Positions 1-8,490 of a stretch of DNA of 16,444 nt are shown here, piece after piece (positions within the stretch are counted from its first letter, which is position 1; the number at the start of each line of letters is the position of its first letter). The stretch covers positions 1-16,444 of the forward strand of contig NZ_WWVR01000049.1 in assembly GCF_009883055.1 (NCBI RefSeq). The letters are read 5' to 3'. Under the pieces are notes generated by a model. It had not been told where the DNA came from. It saw only the letters and a list, made by a program, of their open reading frames with translations, and searched no databases. Source of the DNA: Blautia sp. BIOML-A1. Its GTDB lineage: Bacteria > Bacillota > Clostridia > Lachnospirales > Lachnospiraceae. The position numbers were made by a program, and so were the translations under genes.

Positions 1-1185
1 CGCCCGGCAATCCTCTGGAATGATGGACGTTCCCAGAAAGAAACAGAATATCTCAACAACGAGATCGGTAAAGAGAAACTGTCTGCATATACAGCAAACA
101 TTGCTTTTGCAGGTTTTACAGCTCCGAAGATCCTGTGGATGAAGAAAAATGAGCCGGAGAAATTTGCAAAAATTGCCAAGATCATGCTTCCGAAAGACTA
201 TCTTGCTTACAGACTTTCCGGATCTTTCTGCACAGATGTTTCTGACGCATCCGGTATGCTCCTTCTTGATGTAAAGAACCGCTGTTGGTCCAGGGAAATG
301 ATGGAGATTTGCGACGTAAGAGAAGAACAGCTTCCGAAACTGTATGAGAGCTGGGAAGTGGTCGGAACGCTGAAGCCGGAAGTGGCAGCGGAACTCGGAT
401 TTTCTGCCGATGTCAAAGTTGTGGCAGGTGCCGGAGATAATGCAGCAGCTGCGGTCGGAACAGGAACCGTTGGTGACGGACAGTGCAATATTTCTCTTGG
501 AACGTCAGGAACCATTTTTATCTCCAGCAAGAACTTCGGCGTTGATGAGAATAACGCACTGCATTCTTTCTGCCATGCAGATGGAAGCTATCATCTGATG
601 GGCTGTATGTTAAGTGCGGCATCCTGCAACAAATGGTGGGCAGAAGAAATCCTTCAGACCAAGGATTTTGCAGCAGAACAGGCTCCGATCGAGAAGCTTG
701 GTGAAAATCATGTATTCTTCCTTCCGTACCTGATGGGAGAGCGGTCACCGCACAACAATCCGGACGCAAGAGGTGTGTTCTTTGGAATGTCCATGGACAC
801 CACAAGAGCTGACATGACACAGGCTGTTCTGGAAGGTGTGGCTTTCGGACTTCGTGATTCTCTGGAAGTAGCAAGAAAACTCGGCATTAAGATCGAACGA
901 ACCAAGATCTGTGGTGGCGGTGCGAAGAGTCCGCTTTGGAAAAAGATCATCGCAAATGTGATGAACCTTAAAGTAGATGTCCTTGAAGTTGAGGAAGGCC
1001 CGTCCATGGGCGGAGCCATGCTGGCAGCCGTAGGATGCGGAGCATATCTGGATGTTGAGACCATCGGAAAGAAGATGGCTCACGTAGTAGACACCGTTGA
1101 GCCGGAAGAAGAACTAGTGGCGAAATATGAAGAATGTTACCAGAGATTTAGAAAGTTATATCCTACATTAACCCCCTTATTTTAA
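1..1185 (+). CDS. xylB: Xylulokinase, 3' part (5' end outside the window)
   Basis: FGGY-family sugar kinase that phosphorylates D-xylulose to xylulose 5-phosphate with ATP in the cytoplasm, feeding xylose into the pentose phosphate pathway. The open frame runs from base 1 without a start; the first visible residues RPAILWNDGRSQKET match the conserved substrate-side segment of xylulokinases, so roughly the first 100 residues of a ~490-residue protein are missing. An internal ATG at 139 is not the start, because homology is visible upstream of it. Further family marks are AGAGDN (the Asp is the expected catalytic base) followed by SLGTSGT, then GERSPHNNPDARG, and the ATP-site CGGGAKSPLW near the end. 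The stop is followed at once by a terminator. The rest of any xylose operon would lie upstream. I am confident of the family; the exact sugar is inferred from overall similarity. Confidence 0.93.
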   Translation, partial: RPAILWNDGRSQKETEYLNNEIGKEKLSAYTANIAFAGFTAPKILWMKKNEPEKFAKIAKIMLPKDYLAYRLSGSFCTDVSDASGMLLLDVKNRCWSREMMEICDVREEQLPKLYESWEVVGTLKPEVAAELGFSADVKVVAGAGDNAAAAVGTGTVGDGQCNISLGTSGTIFISSKNFGVDENNALHSFCHADGSYHLMGCMLSAASCNKWWAEEILQTKDFAAEQAPIEKLGENHVFFLPYLMGERSPHNNPDARGVFFGMSMDTTRADMTQAVLEGVAFGLRDSLEVARKLGIKIERTKICGGGAKSPLWKKIIANVMNLKVDVLEVEEGPSMGGAMLAAVGCGAYLDVETIGKKMAHVVDTVEPEEELVAKYEECYQRFRKLYPTLTPLF

Positions 1186-1186
1186 T

Positions 1187-1236
1187 AAAAAAAGATACCT
1201 GGAAATTATGATGCATGATTTCCGGGTATCTTTTTT
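1187..1236. terminator. Bidirectional intrinsic terminator between xylB and the convergent ATPase gene
   Basis: Arms at 1194-1206 and 1218-1230 form a 13-bp stem with one G-U wobble and an 11-nt loop. An A-run (1187-1193) precedes the stem and a T-run (1231-1236) follows it, so it can end transcription from both converging genes. Confidence 0.88.
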
Positions 1237-1246
1237 GAGTTGTTTA

Positions 1247-2959
1247 TTATCTCCGATAACGATTAAAACAGGAATAGATTTCCTGGAGTCTTGGCATGGC
1301 ATAGCCACAGGAAATATAAGAGCCTCCGGACAGGAAGGAGAGTCCGTTCTGCTCAAGCTGTCCGGAAAGAATTTCAATGATGTCTGCGACAGTGCGGCAG
1401 TCATCGGCAAGCTTTTCGATGGCATATTTGAGAAGCAGTCCAAGTGCTGCTGTCTGCTCCGGATCAATCAGCTGCTCCACGTAGCGGAGATCTACATCCT
1501 GTTTTCCAATCAGGAATCCATCTTTTCCATGTACTTTTATTTTGAGCTGTTCCGGGCGGCCGGCATTTCTTCCGTGTGAGCGGATGCAAGGAGCCTGCTT
1601 TTTCATGATGCGATGACTTGCCGGAAAGGCAAAGGCTGATGCTTTGACAGGATTCAGAGGATACTTTCCACATAATGCCCTGACTTTCTCGGAGATATCC
1701 ACAGGATGATAGGAATCCATCTGGATAATCGTGTCTGCAATGTGGAAAAATGCTCCGGAGCTTCCGGCTACGAGGATTGTGGATATCCCGGCCTTTTTAT
1801 AGAGATCTTCGGCACGTTCAAGAAATGGGGTAATTGGTTCTTTTTCTCTGGATATCACTTCCTGCATGAAAGTATCACGCACCATGAAATTTGTGGCAGA
1901 CGTATCTTCGTCCAGCAGGAAAACTCTGCTTCCAGCCTCCATTCCTTCTACGATGCCAGCCGCCTGGGAGGTGCTTCCACTGGCGTCTTCTGTAGAAAAA
2001 CAACGAGTGTCTTTCTTATTCGGAAGATCATTGATGAACAGAGAAATATCTACATCCTTAATAAAACGTCCGTCTTCGGAGCGAAGTTTCAGCGCGGTAT
2101 CGTCGGTGATGACATATTCGCGGCCGTCACCGGAAATATGATTATATACACCGAGTTCTAGAGCATTCAGAAGCGTAGATTTGCCATGGTAGCCGCCGCC
2201 CACGATTAGGGTAATGCCGCGCGGGATTCCCATGCCGGAGATTTCTCCCTTATGCGGAAGAGTCATGGTGACACGCAGAGATTCCGGGGAAATAAAAGGG
2301 ACGGAATCTTTCATTGGACGGGAAGAAATCCCGCTTTCTCTCGGAAGAATGGAGCCGTCAGCGACAAAGGCGACAAGATTTCCTGAAGAGAGCTGCTTTC
2401 GGATACAGGTCTGATCTTCAGCAAGAAAAATAGCATCTTCCAATTCTTTATGGTTTGTATTTTTGTAGAGAAAGGCCTTCTGTACACAGACCGGAAGAAA
2501 ATCAAAGAGAATCTTTTCCAGTTCAGTGGCGTTGATCGTTCTTCCGTTTGCCGGAAATCCGATAAAGAAACGGGCGATGATTTCTTTTTCTGTGATCTCA
2601 CAGGCGGTACGTTTGAGAACTTCCTGTCCGCAGTGACTGATGGAGATCAGGCCACTTTTGCCGGAGCCTTTTGCACGGAAGGTATAGTGGACGATCTGTT
2701 TTTCAAACTGTCTGGTGAGATAGTCGGAAAGGGTCATGCTGGTGACGGAATCTTTATAATATTCTTTTGGAAAACCTGCTGTTTTGTGCGGAATCCGGAT
2801 ACTGATGTGAGAGGGAGAGGCAAAAGGGTCTCCCTGTACATGGTCAATGGAGAGAATATAATTATTGAACTGATAGCTGCCTTTCAGAGCTTTGTAGGCA
2901 GGGTAGCTTTTTTTGTGGACAGAATGTAAAAGATTCTGCAGATCGGTGGATTGCTGCAT
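1247..2959 (-). CDS. Predicted ATPase of the ABC class (ABC_ATPase domain protein)
   Basis: A 570-residue soluble protein matching the family called predicted ATPase of the ABC class (Pfam ABC_ATPase, from memory). Its cellular role is not established. The P-loop is VGGGYHGKST near residues 253-262, an ABC-signature-like segment SGSTSQA lies at about 327-333, and a Walker B strand RVFLLDEDTSATN at about 345-357. A single nucleotide-binding domain sits mid-protein with no membrane segment and no partner permease, so it is not a transporter subunit by appearance. The start at 2959 was chosen because GGAGGT lies just upstream; a longer frame reaches 3040 but lacks such a site. It is transcribed divergently from the M18 aminopeptidase gene and converges on xylB. 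Confidence 0.88.
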   Translation of the reverse strand: MQQSTDLQNLLHSVHKKSYPAYKALKGSYQFNNYILSIDHVQGDPFASPSHISIRIPHKTAGFPKEYYKDSVTSMTLSDYLTRQFEKQIVHYTFRAKGSGKSGLISISHCGQEVLKRTACEITEKEIIARFFIGFPANGRTINATELEKILFDFLPVCVQKAFLYKNTNHKELEDAIFLAEDQTCIRKQLSSGNLVAFVADGSILPRESGISSRPMKDSVPFISPESLRVTMTLPHKGEISGMGIPRGITLIVGGGYHGKSTLLNALELGVYNHISGDGREYVITDDTALKLRSEDGRFIKDVDISLFINDLPNKKDTRCFSTEDASGSTSQAAGIVEGMEAGSRVFLLDEDTSATNFMVRDTFMQEVISREKEPITPFLERAEDLYKKAGISTILVAGSSGAFFHIADTIIQMDSYHPVDISEKVRALCGKYPLNPVKASAFAFPASHRIMKKQAPCIRSHGRNAGRPEQLKIKVHGKDGFLIGKQDVDLRYVEQLIDPEQTAALGLLLKYAIEKLADDCRTVADIIEILSGQLEQNGLSFLSGGSYISCGYAMPRLQEIYSCFNRYRR

Positions 2960-2990
2960 AGATGACCTCCATAGATAAGATAATAATTTA

Positions 2991-3015
2991 TAACTGTGAG
3001 GGTACTGAACAGTTA
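2991..3015. promoter_or_regulatory. Inverted repeat just downstream of the ATPase promoter (possible operator)
   Basis: TAACTGT at 2991-2997 and ACAGTTA at 3009-3015 form a 7-bp dyad with an 11-nt centre. It lies immediately after the predicted -10 box of the minus-strand promoter, so it could be a repressor site or a hairpin in the 5' untranslated region. No regulator gene is adjacent. Confidence 0.35.
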
Positions 3016-3025
3016 CAATAATCTT

Positions 3026-3053
3026 ATTGTAATGACACACAGGAATTTTTCAA
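3026..3053 (-). promoter_or_regulatory. Candidate promoter of the ABC-class ATPase gene
   Basis: On the minus strand, TTGAAA (3053-3048) and TACAAT (3031-3026) are separated by 16 bp, close to the sigma-A consensus. Initiation would fall near 3019, about 60 nt before the start codon at 2959. Confidence 0.55.
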
Positions 3054-3169
3054 GAAAAAACTGTAAAAAATAAGGAATAAGTGAGGTACTTGTAACGGTT
3101 CACAGATGATATGTTGCTGTAAACAGTTACGGTGATATCTTATTTTTTGATTAAGAATCGCGAGGATTG

Positions 3170-3198
3170 TAGAAATATACAGAAGTTTGTTCTATAAT
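3170..3198 (+). promoter_or_regulatory. Candidate promoter of the M18 aminopeptidase gene
   Basis: A perfect -10 box TATAAT lies at 3193-3198. A weak -35 box TAGAAA (four of six consensus bases) lies 17 bp upstream at 3170-3175. Transcription would start near 3205. Confidence 0.5.
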
Positions 3199-3209
3199 GG
3201 GGAAGATAT

Positions 3210-3227
3210 CTGTATCCTTAGATACAG
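3210..3227 (+). other. Hairpin at the extreme 5' end of the aminopeptidase mRNA
   Basis: CTGTATC (3210-3216), loop CTTA, GATACAG (3221-3227) give a perfect 7-bp stem beginning within about 5 nt of the predicted transcription start. There is no T-run, so it is not a terminator. A stabilising 5' stem-loop is one possible role. Confidence 0.4.
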
Positions 3228-3258
3228 TAAACAATTAATCGAAAGGTGGTTATATATA

Positions 3259-4650
3259 ATGGAAAGAAAGAACGCATGGCTTTCCTACGGGGAAGCAGAT
3301 GAAACAGCAATGGAGAAACTCGCGAAGGATTACCGTGCATTCCTGGATGCAGGCAAGACGGAACGTGAATGTGTCACAGAGCTTGTCAGAGAGGCAGAAG
3401 CCAATGGTTATGTAAATCTTGAGACAAAGCTGGCAGCAGGAGAGAAGATCCAGCCAGGTGACAAAGTATATGCAGTTGGTATGAAGAAGGTCATGGCTCT
3501 GTTCCATGTAGGTCAGGAGCCGCTGGAAAAAGGTATGAACATTCTTGGTGCGCATATTGACTCTCCACGTCTTGATGTGAAGCAGAATCCTTTATATGAA
3601 GATACAGATCTGGCATATCTTGATACGCACTACTACGGAGGTGTCAAGAAATACCAGTGGGTAGCAATTCCACTTGCAATCCATGGTGTGATCGTCAAAA
3701 AAGACGGAAGCGTAGTTGATGTGGTTATCGGTGAAGATGAAAATGATCCGATCGTATACATCACAGACCTTCTGATCCATCTTGCAGGCAAACAGCTGCA
3801 GAAAAAAGCTGCTGAGGTTATCGAGGGAGAAAACCTTGACATTCTGATCGGAAGCAGACCGCTCAATGAGAGTACAGATGAGAAGCAGAAAGAAGCGGTG
3901 AAATCCAATGTTCTTCGTATCCTCAAAGAGAAATACGATGTAGAGGAAGAAGATTTCCTTTCAGCAGAACTGGAAATCGTTCCGGCAGGAAAGGCACGTG
4001 ACTGCGGACTTGACAGAAGTATGGTAGCAGCTTACGGACAGGATGACCGTGTCTGCGCTTATACCTCCTTTGTGGCAATGATGGAAATGGAAGCACCGAA
4101 ACGCACAAGCTGCTGTCTGCTGACAGATAAGGAAGAGATCGGAAGTGTCGGAGCGACCGGAATGCAGTCCAGATTCTTTGAGAATACAGTGGCAGAGCTT
4201 CTTGAGGGTATGGGATGCTACTCTGACCTGGTACTCAGAAGAACTCTTCGCAACTGCAGCATGCTTTCCTCTGATGTAAGTGCAGGATACGATCCGGCTT
4301 ACGGCGAATGCTTCGAGAAAAAGAATTCTGCATATCTCGGAAGAGGTATCGTACTGAATAAATTTACAGGAGCAAGAGGAAAATCCGGTTCCAATGATGC
4401 AAATGCAGAATATGTGGCAAAAGTCCGCAAAATCTTTGACGACAATCAGGTTGCATTCCAGACAGCGGAACTTGGCAAGGTTGATGTCGGCGGCGGCGGA
4501 ACCATCGCATACATCGCAGCTCTTTACGGAATGAACGTGATCGACAGCGGTGTATCTGTGCTCAGCATGCATGCTCCGTGGGAGGTAACAAGCAAAGCAG
4601 ATATTTATGAAGCAAAGAAAGCATACAAGGCATTTTTGCTTGACGCGTAA
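3259..4650 (+). CDS. M18-family (aspartyl-type) metalloaminopeptidase
   Basis: A 463-residue cytosolic peptidase expected to remove N-terminal residues, classically Asp or Glu, using two metal ions. It resembles the clostridial apeA-type M18 enzymes, whose length it matches. Visible metal-site residues are H99 in GAHIDSPRLD, the Asp of YGQDDR (about 262-263), catalytic E292 and ligand E293 in DKEEIGS, D339 in SSDVSAG and H438 in SMHAPWE; all five expected ligands are present, so the enzyme should be active. The ATG at 3259 has AAAGGTGG about 9 nt upstream; an upstream in-frame start at 3187 overlaps the predicted -10 region and is unlikely. No terminator separates it from the ABC operon 83 bp downstream, so read-through is possible. 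The true substrate preference cannot be read from sequence. Confidence 0.92.
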   Translation: MERKNAWLSYGEADETAMEKLAKDYRAFLDAGKTERECVTELVREAEANGYVNLETKLAAGEKIQPGDKVYAVGMKKVMALFHVGQEPLEKGMNILGAHIDSPRLDVKQNPLYEDTDLAYLDTHYYGGVKKYQWVAIPLAIHGVIVKKDGSVVDVVIGEDENDPIVYITDLLIHLAGKQLQKKAAEVIEGENLDILIGSRPLNESTDEKQKEAVKSNVLRILKEKYDVEEEDFLSAELEIVPAGKARDCGLDRSMVAAYGQDDRVCAYTSFVAMMEMEAPKRTSCCLLTDKEEIGSVGATGMQSRFFENTVAELLEGMGCYSDLVLRRTLRNCSMLSSDVSAGYDPAYGECFEKKNSAYLGRGIVLNKFTGARGKSGSNDANAEYVAKVRKIFDDNQVAFQTAELGKVDVGGGGTIAYIAALYGMNVIDSGVSVLSMHAPWEVTSKADIYEAKKAYKAFLLDA

Positions 4651-4701
4651 CTAAACAGAAAACCGGGGGATCGAAAACAGACGGAACAGTACACGACAAC
4701 A

Positions 4702-4716
4702 GGCTCAAGGAGAGCC
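4702..4716 (+). other. Small hairpin before the ABC exporter operon
   Basis: GGCTC, loop AAGGA, GAGCC form a 5-bp stem in the 83-bp gap after the aminopeptidase gene, ending 7 nt before the ribosome binding site of the next gene. It lacks a T-run and is not a terminator. I see no convincing promoter in this gap. Confidence 0.25.
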
Positions 4717-4733
4717 ACAACAGAGGAGATTTT

Positions 4734-5450
4734 ATGGATAATGATATTCTGATCAAAGTAGAGGACTTATGCAAAATTTATAATCCCGGAGAAAACGAAG
4801 TGCGAGCTCTGGATCATGTGAGCCTGGAGATCAAAAAGGGTGAGTTGGTGGCAATCATCGGTCAGTCTGGTTCAGGTAAATCTACATTTATGAACATGCT
4901 TGGCTGTCTGGATGTTCCGACATCCGGCAGATATTATCTGAATGGGACGGATGTGTCCGAAATGACGGACAATGAGCTTTCTGAAGTGAGGAATCGAGAG
5001 ATAGGTTTTATTTTTCAGGGATTTAATCTGATTCCAAACCTGAATGCGATAGAGAATGTAGAACTTCCGCTGATCTACAGAGGTGTTGATAAGAAAACAA
5101 GACATCAGCTTGCGGTCGATTCTCTGAAGCTGGTTGGACTTGAGAAACGTATGGATCATAAACCGAGTGAAATGTCCGGCGGACAGCAGCAGAGGGTGGC
5201 GATTGCCAGAGCGATCGCTGCACAGCCGCCGGTGATCCTTGCAGATGAGCCGACCGGAAATCTGGACTCTGCATCCAGCAGAGAGATTCTTGCAATTCTC
5301 AAGAAGATGCACAAATCAGGAAGGACTGTGATACTGATCACGCATGATAACGGAATTGCTGCACAGGCACGGCGTGTAGTCCGGATCATGGATGGAAAAA
5401 TAGAGTCTGATACGATAAATGAGGATTTTGATCAGGAGGTAGAAGCGTGA
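4734..5450 (+). CDS. ABC transporter ATP-binding protein, MacB/LolD-type
   Basis: A 238-residue cytoplasmic ATPase that powers the permease encoded two genes downstream. All ABC marks are intact: Walker [10 protein letters not shown] (43-51), Q-loop Q95, signature MSGGQQQR (about 147-154), Walker [13 protein letters not shown] with catalytic E172, and switch H204 in ITHD. Length and motif spacing fit the family of MacB-, LolD- and FtsE-like ATPases that work with FtsX-fold permeases by a mechanotransmission mechanism rather than classical channel transport. The start has GAGGAG about 7 nt upstream. Its stop codon overlaps the GTG start of the adaptor gene, so the two are translationally coupled. 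The substrate of the exporter is unknown. Confidence 0.93.
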   Translation: MDNDILIKVEDLCKIYNPGENEVRALDHVSLEIKKGELVAIIGQSGSGKSTFMNMLGCLDVPTSGRYYLNGTDVSEMTDNELSEVRNREIGFIFQGFNLIPNLNAIENVELPLIYRGVDKKTRHQLAVDSLKLVGLEKRMDHKPSEMSGGQQQRVAIARAIAAQPPVILADEPTGNLDSASSREILAILKKMHKSGRTVILITHDNGIAAQARRVVRIMDGKIESDTINEDFDQEVEA

Positions 5451-7258
5451 AGAAGAAAAAATCCAGAAAAAAACTGCTGATCGGTGCAGGTGTGCTGATT
5501 GTTGTGGCTGTTGGAGGCGTCTCTGCCTTTGGCAAAATGTCCTCCGGTGAAGAGATGGTTCCTCAGGTTGAGGTTGTAAAGGCTGAGATCGGCGATGTGC
5601 AGCAGACTGTGGAAGCAAGCGGAACTGTGGTAAGCGAGGAATCCAAAACTTATTTTTCGCCGGTGAATGCCAGAGTAGATAAAGTTGATTTCAAGGAAGG
5701 CGATATAGTCAAAGCCGGCACAGAGCTGGTGGCTTTTGACAGGAAAGACCTTGAGAGAGAAGAGAAAAAGGCGGAACTGAATGTAGAGTCCGGAAAACTG
5801 GATATGCAGAACACACTCAATAAATCAGACAAAGCAGTTCAGAAGCAGAAGGATGCACAGGGAAATGCGGCAAGTCTTAAACAGCAGGTAGCGGCACAGG
5901 AGGATTATGTGGCAAGTCTTAAGGCTCAGATATCGCAGGTGACAGCAAATGCTCAGGTGCAGGCGGCTGCAGAAGCAGCAGATAAGGCTGCCCGTGAAAA
6001 AGCTGCCCAGGAGGCGGCCAGGCAGAAACTCCAGCAGGAGTACAATGCAGATCTCAGTACATATCAGACCAGGACACTTCCGGAATATCAGAATAAGCTG
6101 AATGAACTCAACAATGAGATGAATCAGGCTCTTCTGGAATATAATCAGGCTGAAAGTGAATATCAGATGGCTTTTCAGACATGGTCCGCAGATCAGAGCG
6201 ATGAAAACGCAGAAGCTCTTTCTGTTTCGGAGCAGCTTCGAAGTGAGTCACAGATTGGCTATCAGGAGGCAAAAAGTGCCTATGAGGATTATAAGACACA
6301 GAAACCGGCAGCACCGGTATTATCCGATTATACAGGAGAAAGTTCAGCGGTTGTTTCGGATGGGACAGCAGGAGCAGATTTTTCGTCTGATTCCTCGGAC
6401 AGTACAGCTGTAGCAGTGCCAGCAGATACTTCCGCACTGGAATCTGCCCTGGAAAAGGCAAGCAGTGATCTGGCTGAACTTCAGTCCCGCCTGGCAAGTG
6501 AGCAGGCAGCAGCGGAGACAGATCCGGGAGCTGTGACAGAAGAAGAAAAGAAAAAAATGGAACTCACCAACAATCTGTCAGAATTGGATCAGATGTCAGC
6601 AGAAGAACTTGTAGAGGCAGCAAAGAAGGGAATCTGTGCAGATTTTAACGGAGTGGTGACTAAGGTATCTGTAGTAGAAGGAGCGACAACAGCACTGGGA
6701 ACAGAGTTGTTTACTCTTCAGAATACAGATAAAGTGGATGTGACTGTAAATATCTCCAAGTATGACTATGATAAGGTGAAGGAAGGCCAGAGTGCACAGA
6801 TCACCCTTGCAGGAAAGACATACGAAGGCGAAGTGATAAAGATCAGTCATGCCGCAACGCAGAATGAAAAGGGTGCTTCTCTGATCGCAGCAGATGTCCG
6901 TATCAAAAATCCGGACGAAAATATTTTTCTCGGAGTGGATGCAAAAGTAACGATCCAGGCTCAGAACGCCGAGAATGTTGTTGTTCTGCCATCCGAAGTG
7001 GTAAATATTGGCAAAAACGGTTCTTTCTGTTATGTCCTCAAGGACGGAGTGATCACCAGAAAAGATATTACTACAGGTGTAAGCTCTGATGACTATGTAG
7101 AAGTAACAGAGGGGATTGAGGCCGATGAGCAGGTGATCCGTGATATTGGTTCCCTGCAGGAAGGAATGACTGTGCAGGCAGTGGAGAGTAATGCGGCAGG
7201 AACAGAAGAAGGACTTTCAGCAGATACAGAAGATATAGTTACAGAAGAAGGTGTCTGA
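5447..7258 (+). CDS. MacA/HlyD-type membrane-fusion adaptor of the ABC exporter, unusually long
   Basis: A 603-residue membrane-anchored extracytoplasmic adaptor. The order is: lysine-rich N-terminus with one membrane segment (about 9-29); first lipoyl half-motif (about 45-95); long Gln/Ala-rich coiled-coil (about 95-285); a Ser/Asp-rich break (about 295-330); a second helical stretch (330-390); second lipoyl half (392-430, GVVTKVSVVEGA); then beta-barrel and membrane-proximal domains. MacA adaptors are usually near 370-400 residues, so the extra length is in the hairpin region, which may reach across the thick cell wall. The GTG start at 5447 overlaps the preceding stop and follows AGGAGGT by 6 nt. 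Its stop overlaps the permease ATG (ATGA). No TolC-like protein is expected in a Gram-positive cell, so the distal partner is unclear. Confidence 0.88.
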   Translation: MKKKKSRKKLLIGAGVLIVVAVGGVSAFGKMSSGEEMVPQVEVVKAEIGDVQQTVEASGTVVSEESKTYFSPVNARVDKVDFKEGDIVKAGTELVAFDRKDLEREEKKAELNVESGKLDMQNTLNKSDKAVQKQKDAQGNAASLKQQVAAQEDYVASLKAQISQVTANAQVQAAAEAADKAAREKAAQEAARQKLQQEYNADLSTYQTRTLPEYQNKLNELNNEMNQALLEYNQAESEYQMAFQTWSADQSDENAEALSVSEQLRSESQIGYQEAKSAYEDYKTQKPAAPVLSDYTGESSAVVSDGTAGADFSSDSSDSTAVAVPADTSALESALEKASSDLAELQSRLASEQAAAETDPGAVTEEEKKKMELTNNLSELDQMSAEELVEAAKKGICADFNGVVTKVSVVEGATTALGTELFTLQNTDKVDVTVNISKYDYDKVKEGQSAQITLAGKTYEGEVIKISHAATQNEKGASLIAADVRIKNPDENIFLGVDAKVTIQAQNAENVVVLPSEVVNIGKNGSFCYVLKDGVITRKDITTGVSSDDYVEVTEGIEADEQVIRDIGSLQEGMTVQAVESNAAGTEEGLSADTEDIVTEEGV

Positions 7259-8490
7259 TGAGCGGACTGTATGAATATATAAAAATGGCGGTTCAGAATA
7301 TCCGGGCAAACAAGGGACGTTCTTTTCTTACCATGCTTGGTATCATTATCGGTATTGCCTCTGTTATCGCGATCGTTTCCATCGGTGAGGGAACCAAGAA
7401 TCAGATGAACAGTGAGATTGACGGAATCGGCGGCGGACAGATCTATATCAGTATAAGCAATGATGCCATGACAGAAGGAGAGTGGATCACTCCCGACGAT
7501 GTACAGGAGGTACGCCAGCTGGATGCGGTAGAGGGTATCAGTGTCTCCAACAGTTATGACGGTGAAACTGTAACAGGGAAAGGAACATTTACGATTAGTC
7601 TGACCGGTGAAGGACCGGATGCCAAAATGGTCAATAACTCTGAAATGAAATATGGAAATTATTTTGGAGAACAGGAGATAGAGGAAGGCAAAAATGTCTG
7701 TGTGATCTCTGATTCCGATGCCAAAAGACTGTTTGGTACAGATGATGTGGTCGGAATGAGCCTTGATGTCACCTGCTATGATTCATCGAAATCGTTTCGC
7801 ATTATGGGAGTTACCACGCAGAAAGAAAACGGCACCTTTGTCAGCTATACCTATGATGGAATGCCGGTTACGGTGAATATCCCCTACTCAGCTATGGATG
7901 ATCTTGTGACAGGTGCGGATGAGTTTTATTCGATTACTGCTCAGGCAGATAAGACGCTGGATTCTCAGATGATCGCAGATCAGATCGTCCATATTCTGGA
8001 AAAACGCCACCAGTGTGCCGGGGAAGAATATTTTCAGGTTCAGAGCTTTCAGGATGTCATGAAGTCGATGAATGAAATGCTTGGTATGGTGACTGCTTTT
8101 ATTTCCTTTGTCGCAGGCATTTCGCTGCTTGTCGGTGGTATTGGCGTTATGAATATCATGCTTGTCTCTGTCACAGAGAGAACCAGGGAGATTGGTATCC
8201 GTAAATCTCTCGGAGCAAAGACAGCTTCTATTATGATGCAGTTCCTTGCGGAAGCTGCGATCCTGACGGTGATCGGAGGTCTGATCGGAATTCTGCTTGG
8301 TATACTGGCTGCTTATGGAATCTGTACGATCATGAGCAGCAGTATGGGAATGGCGATCACACCGGGGATCAGTCCGACAGTGGTTATGGCGGCAACATTG
8401 TTTTCCTGTGCGGTAGGCGTCTTTTTTGGCATCTATCCGGCAAAAAAAGCTGCAAAACTCAGTCCGATCGAGGCACTGAGACGAAACTGA
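7258..8490 (+). CDS. ABC transporter permease, MacB/FtsX family
   Basis: A 410-residue inner-membrane permease. One membrane helix (about 23-42, LTMLGIIIGIASVIAIVSI) follows a short cytoplasmic N-terminus. A large extracytoplasmic domain of MacB_PCD type spans about 45-275. The C-terminal FtsX domain has three further helices (about 279-305, 330-352 and 377-396) and the conserved segment TERTREIGIRKSLGAK between the second and third. The protein ends with YPAKKAAKLSPIEALRRN, the usual ending of MacB-type permeases. This four-helix layout with the separate ATPase completes a MacAB-like system. Such systems export peptides, antibiotics or lipids, but nothing here identifies the cargo. The start codon overlaps the adaptor stop, so expression is coupled. 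Confidence 0.92.
   Translation: MSGLYEYIKMAVQNIRANKGRSFLTMLGIIIGIASVIAIVSIGEGTKNQMNSEIDGIGGGQIYISISNDAMTEGEWITPDDVQEVRQLDAVEGISVSNSYDGETVTGKGTFTISLTGEGPDAKMVNNSEMKYGNYFGEQEIEEGKNVCVISDSDAKRLFGTDDVVGMSLDVTCYDSSKSFRIMGVTTQKENGTFVSYTYDGMPVTVNIPYSAMDDLVTGADEFYSITAQADKTLDSQMIADQIVHILEKRHQCAGEEYFQVQSFQDVMKSMNEMLGMVTAFISFVAGISLLVGGIGVMNIMLVSVTERTREIGIRKSLGAKTASIMMQFLAEAAILTVIGGLIGILLGILAAYGICTIMSSSMGMAITPGISPTVVMAATLFSCAVGVFFGIYPAKKAAKLSPIEALRRN

Noticed and set aside
1208..2161. Plus-strand frames opposite the ABC-class ATPase gene
   Set aside because: They lie antisense to the P-loop protein, start inside a terminator hairpin or without a ribosome binding site, and show no recognisable domain.
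3961..4572. Long minus-strand open frame (203 residues) inside the M18 aminopeptidase gene
   Set aside because: It is fully antisense to a gene whose catalytic motifs are all recognisable, has no ribosome binding site, and its translation is Cys/His/Ser-rich with no recognisable family features.
4651..4733. Terminator or promoter between the aminopeptidase gene and the ABC operon
   Set aside because: The only stem (5 bp) has no T-run and no paired -35/-10 boxes are visible; nothing in the gap supports a firm call.
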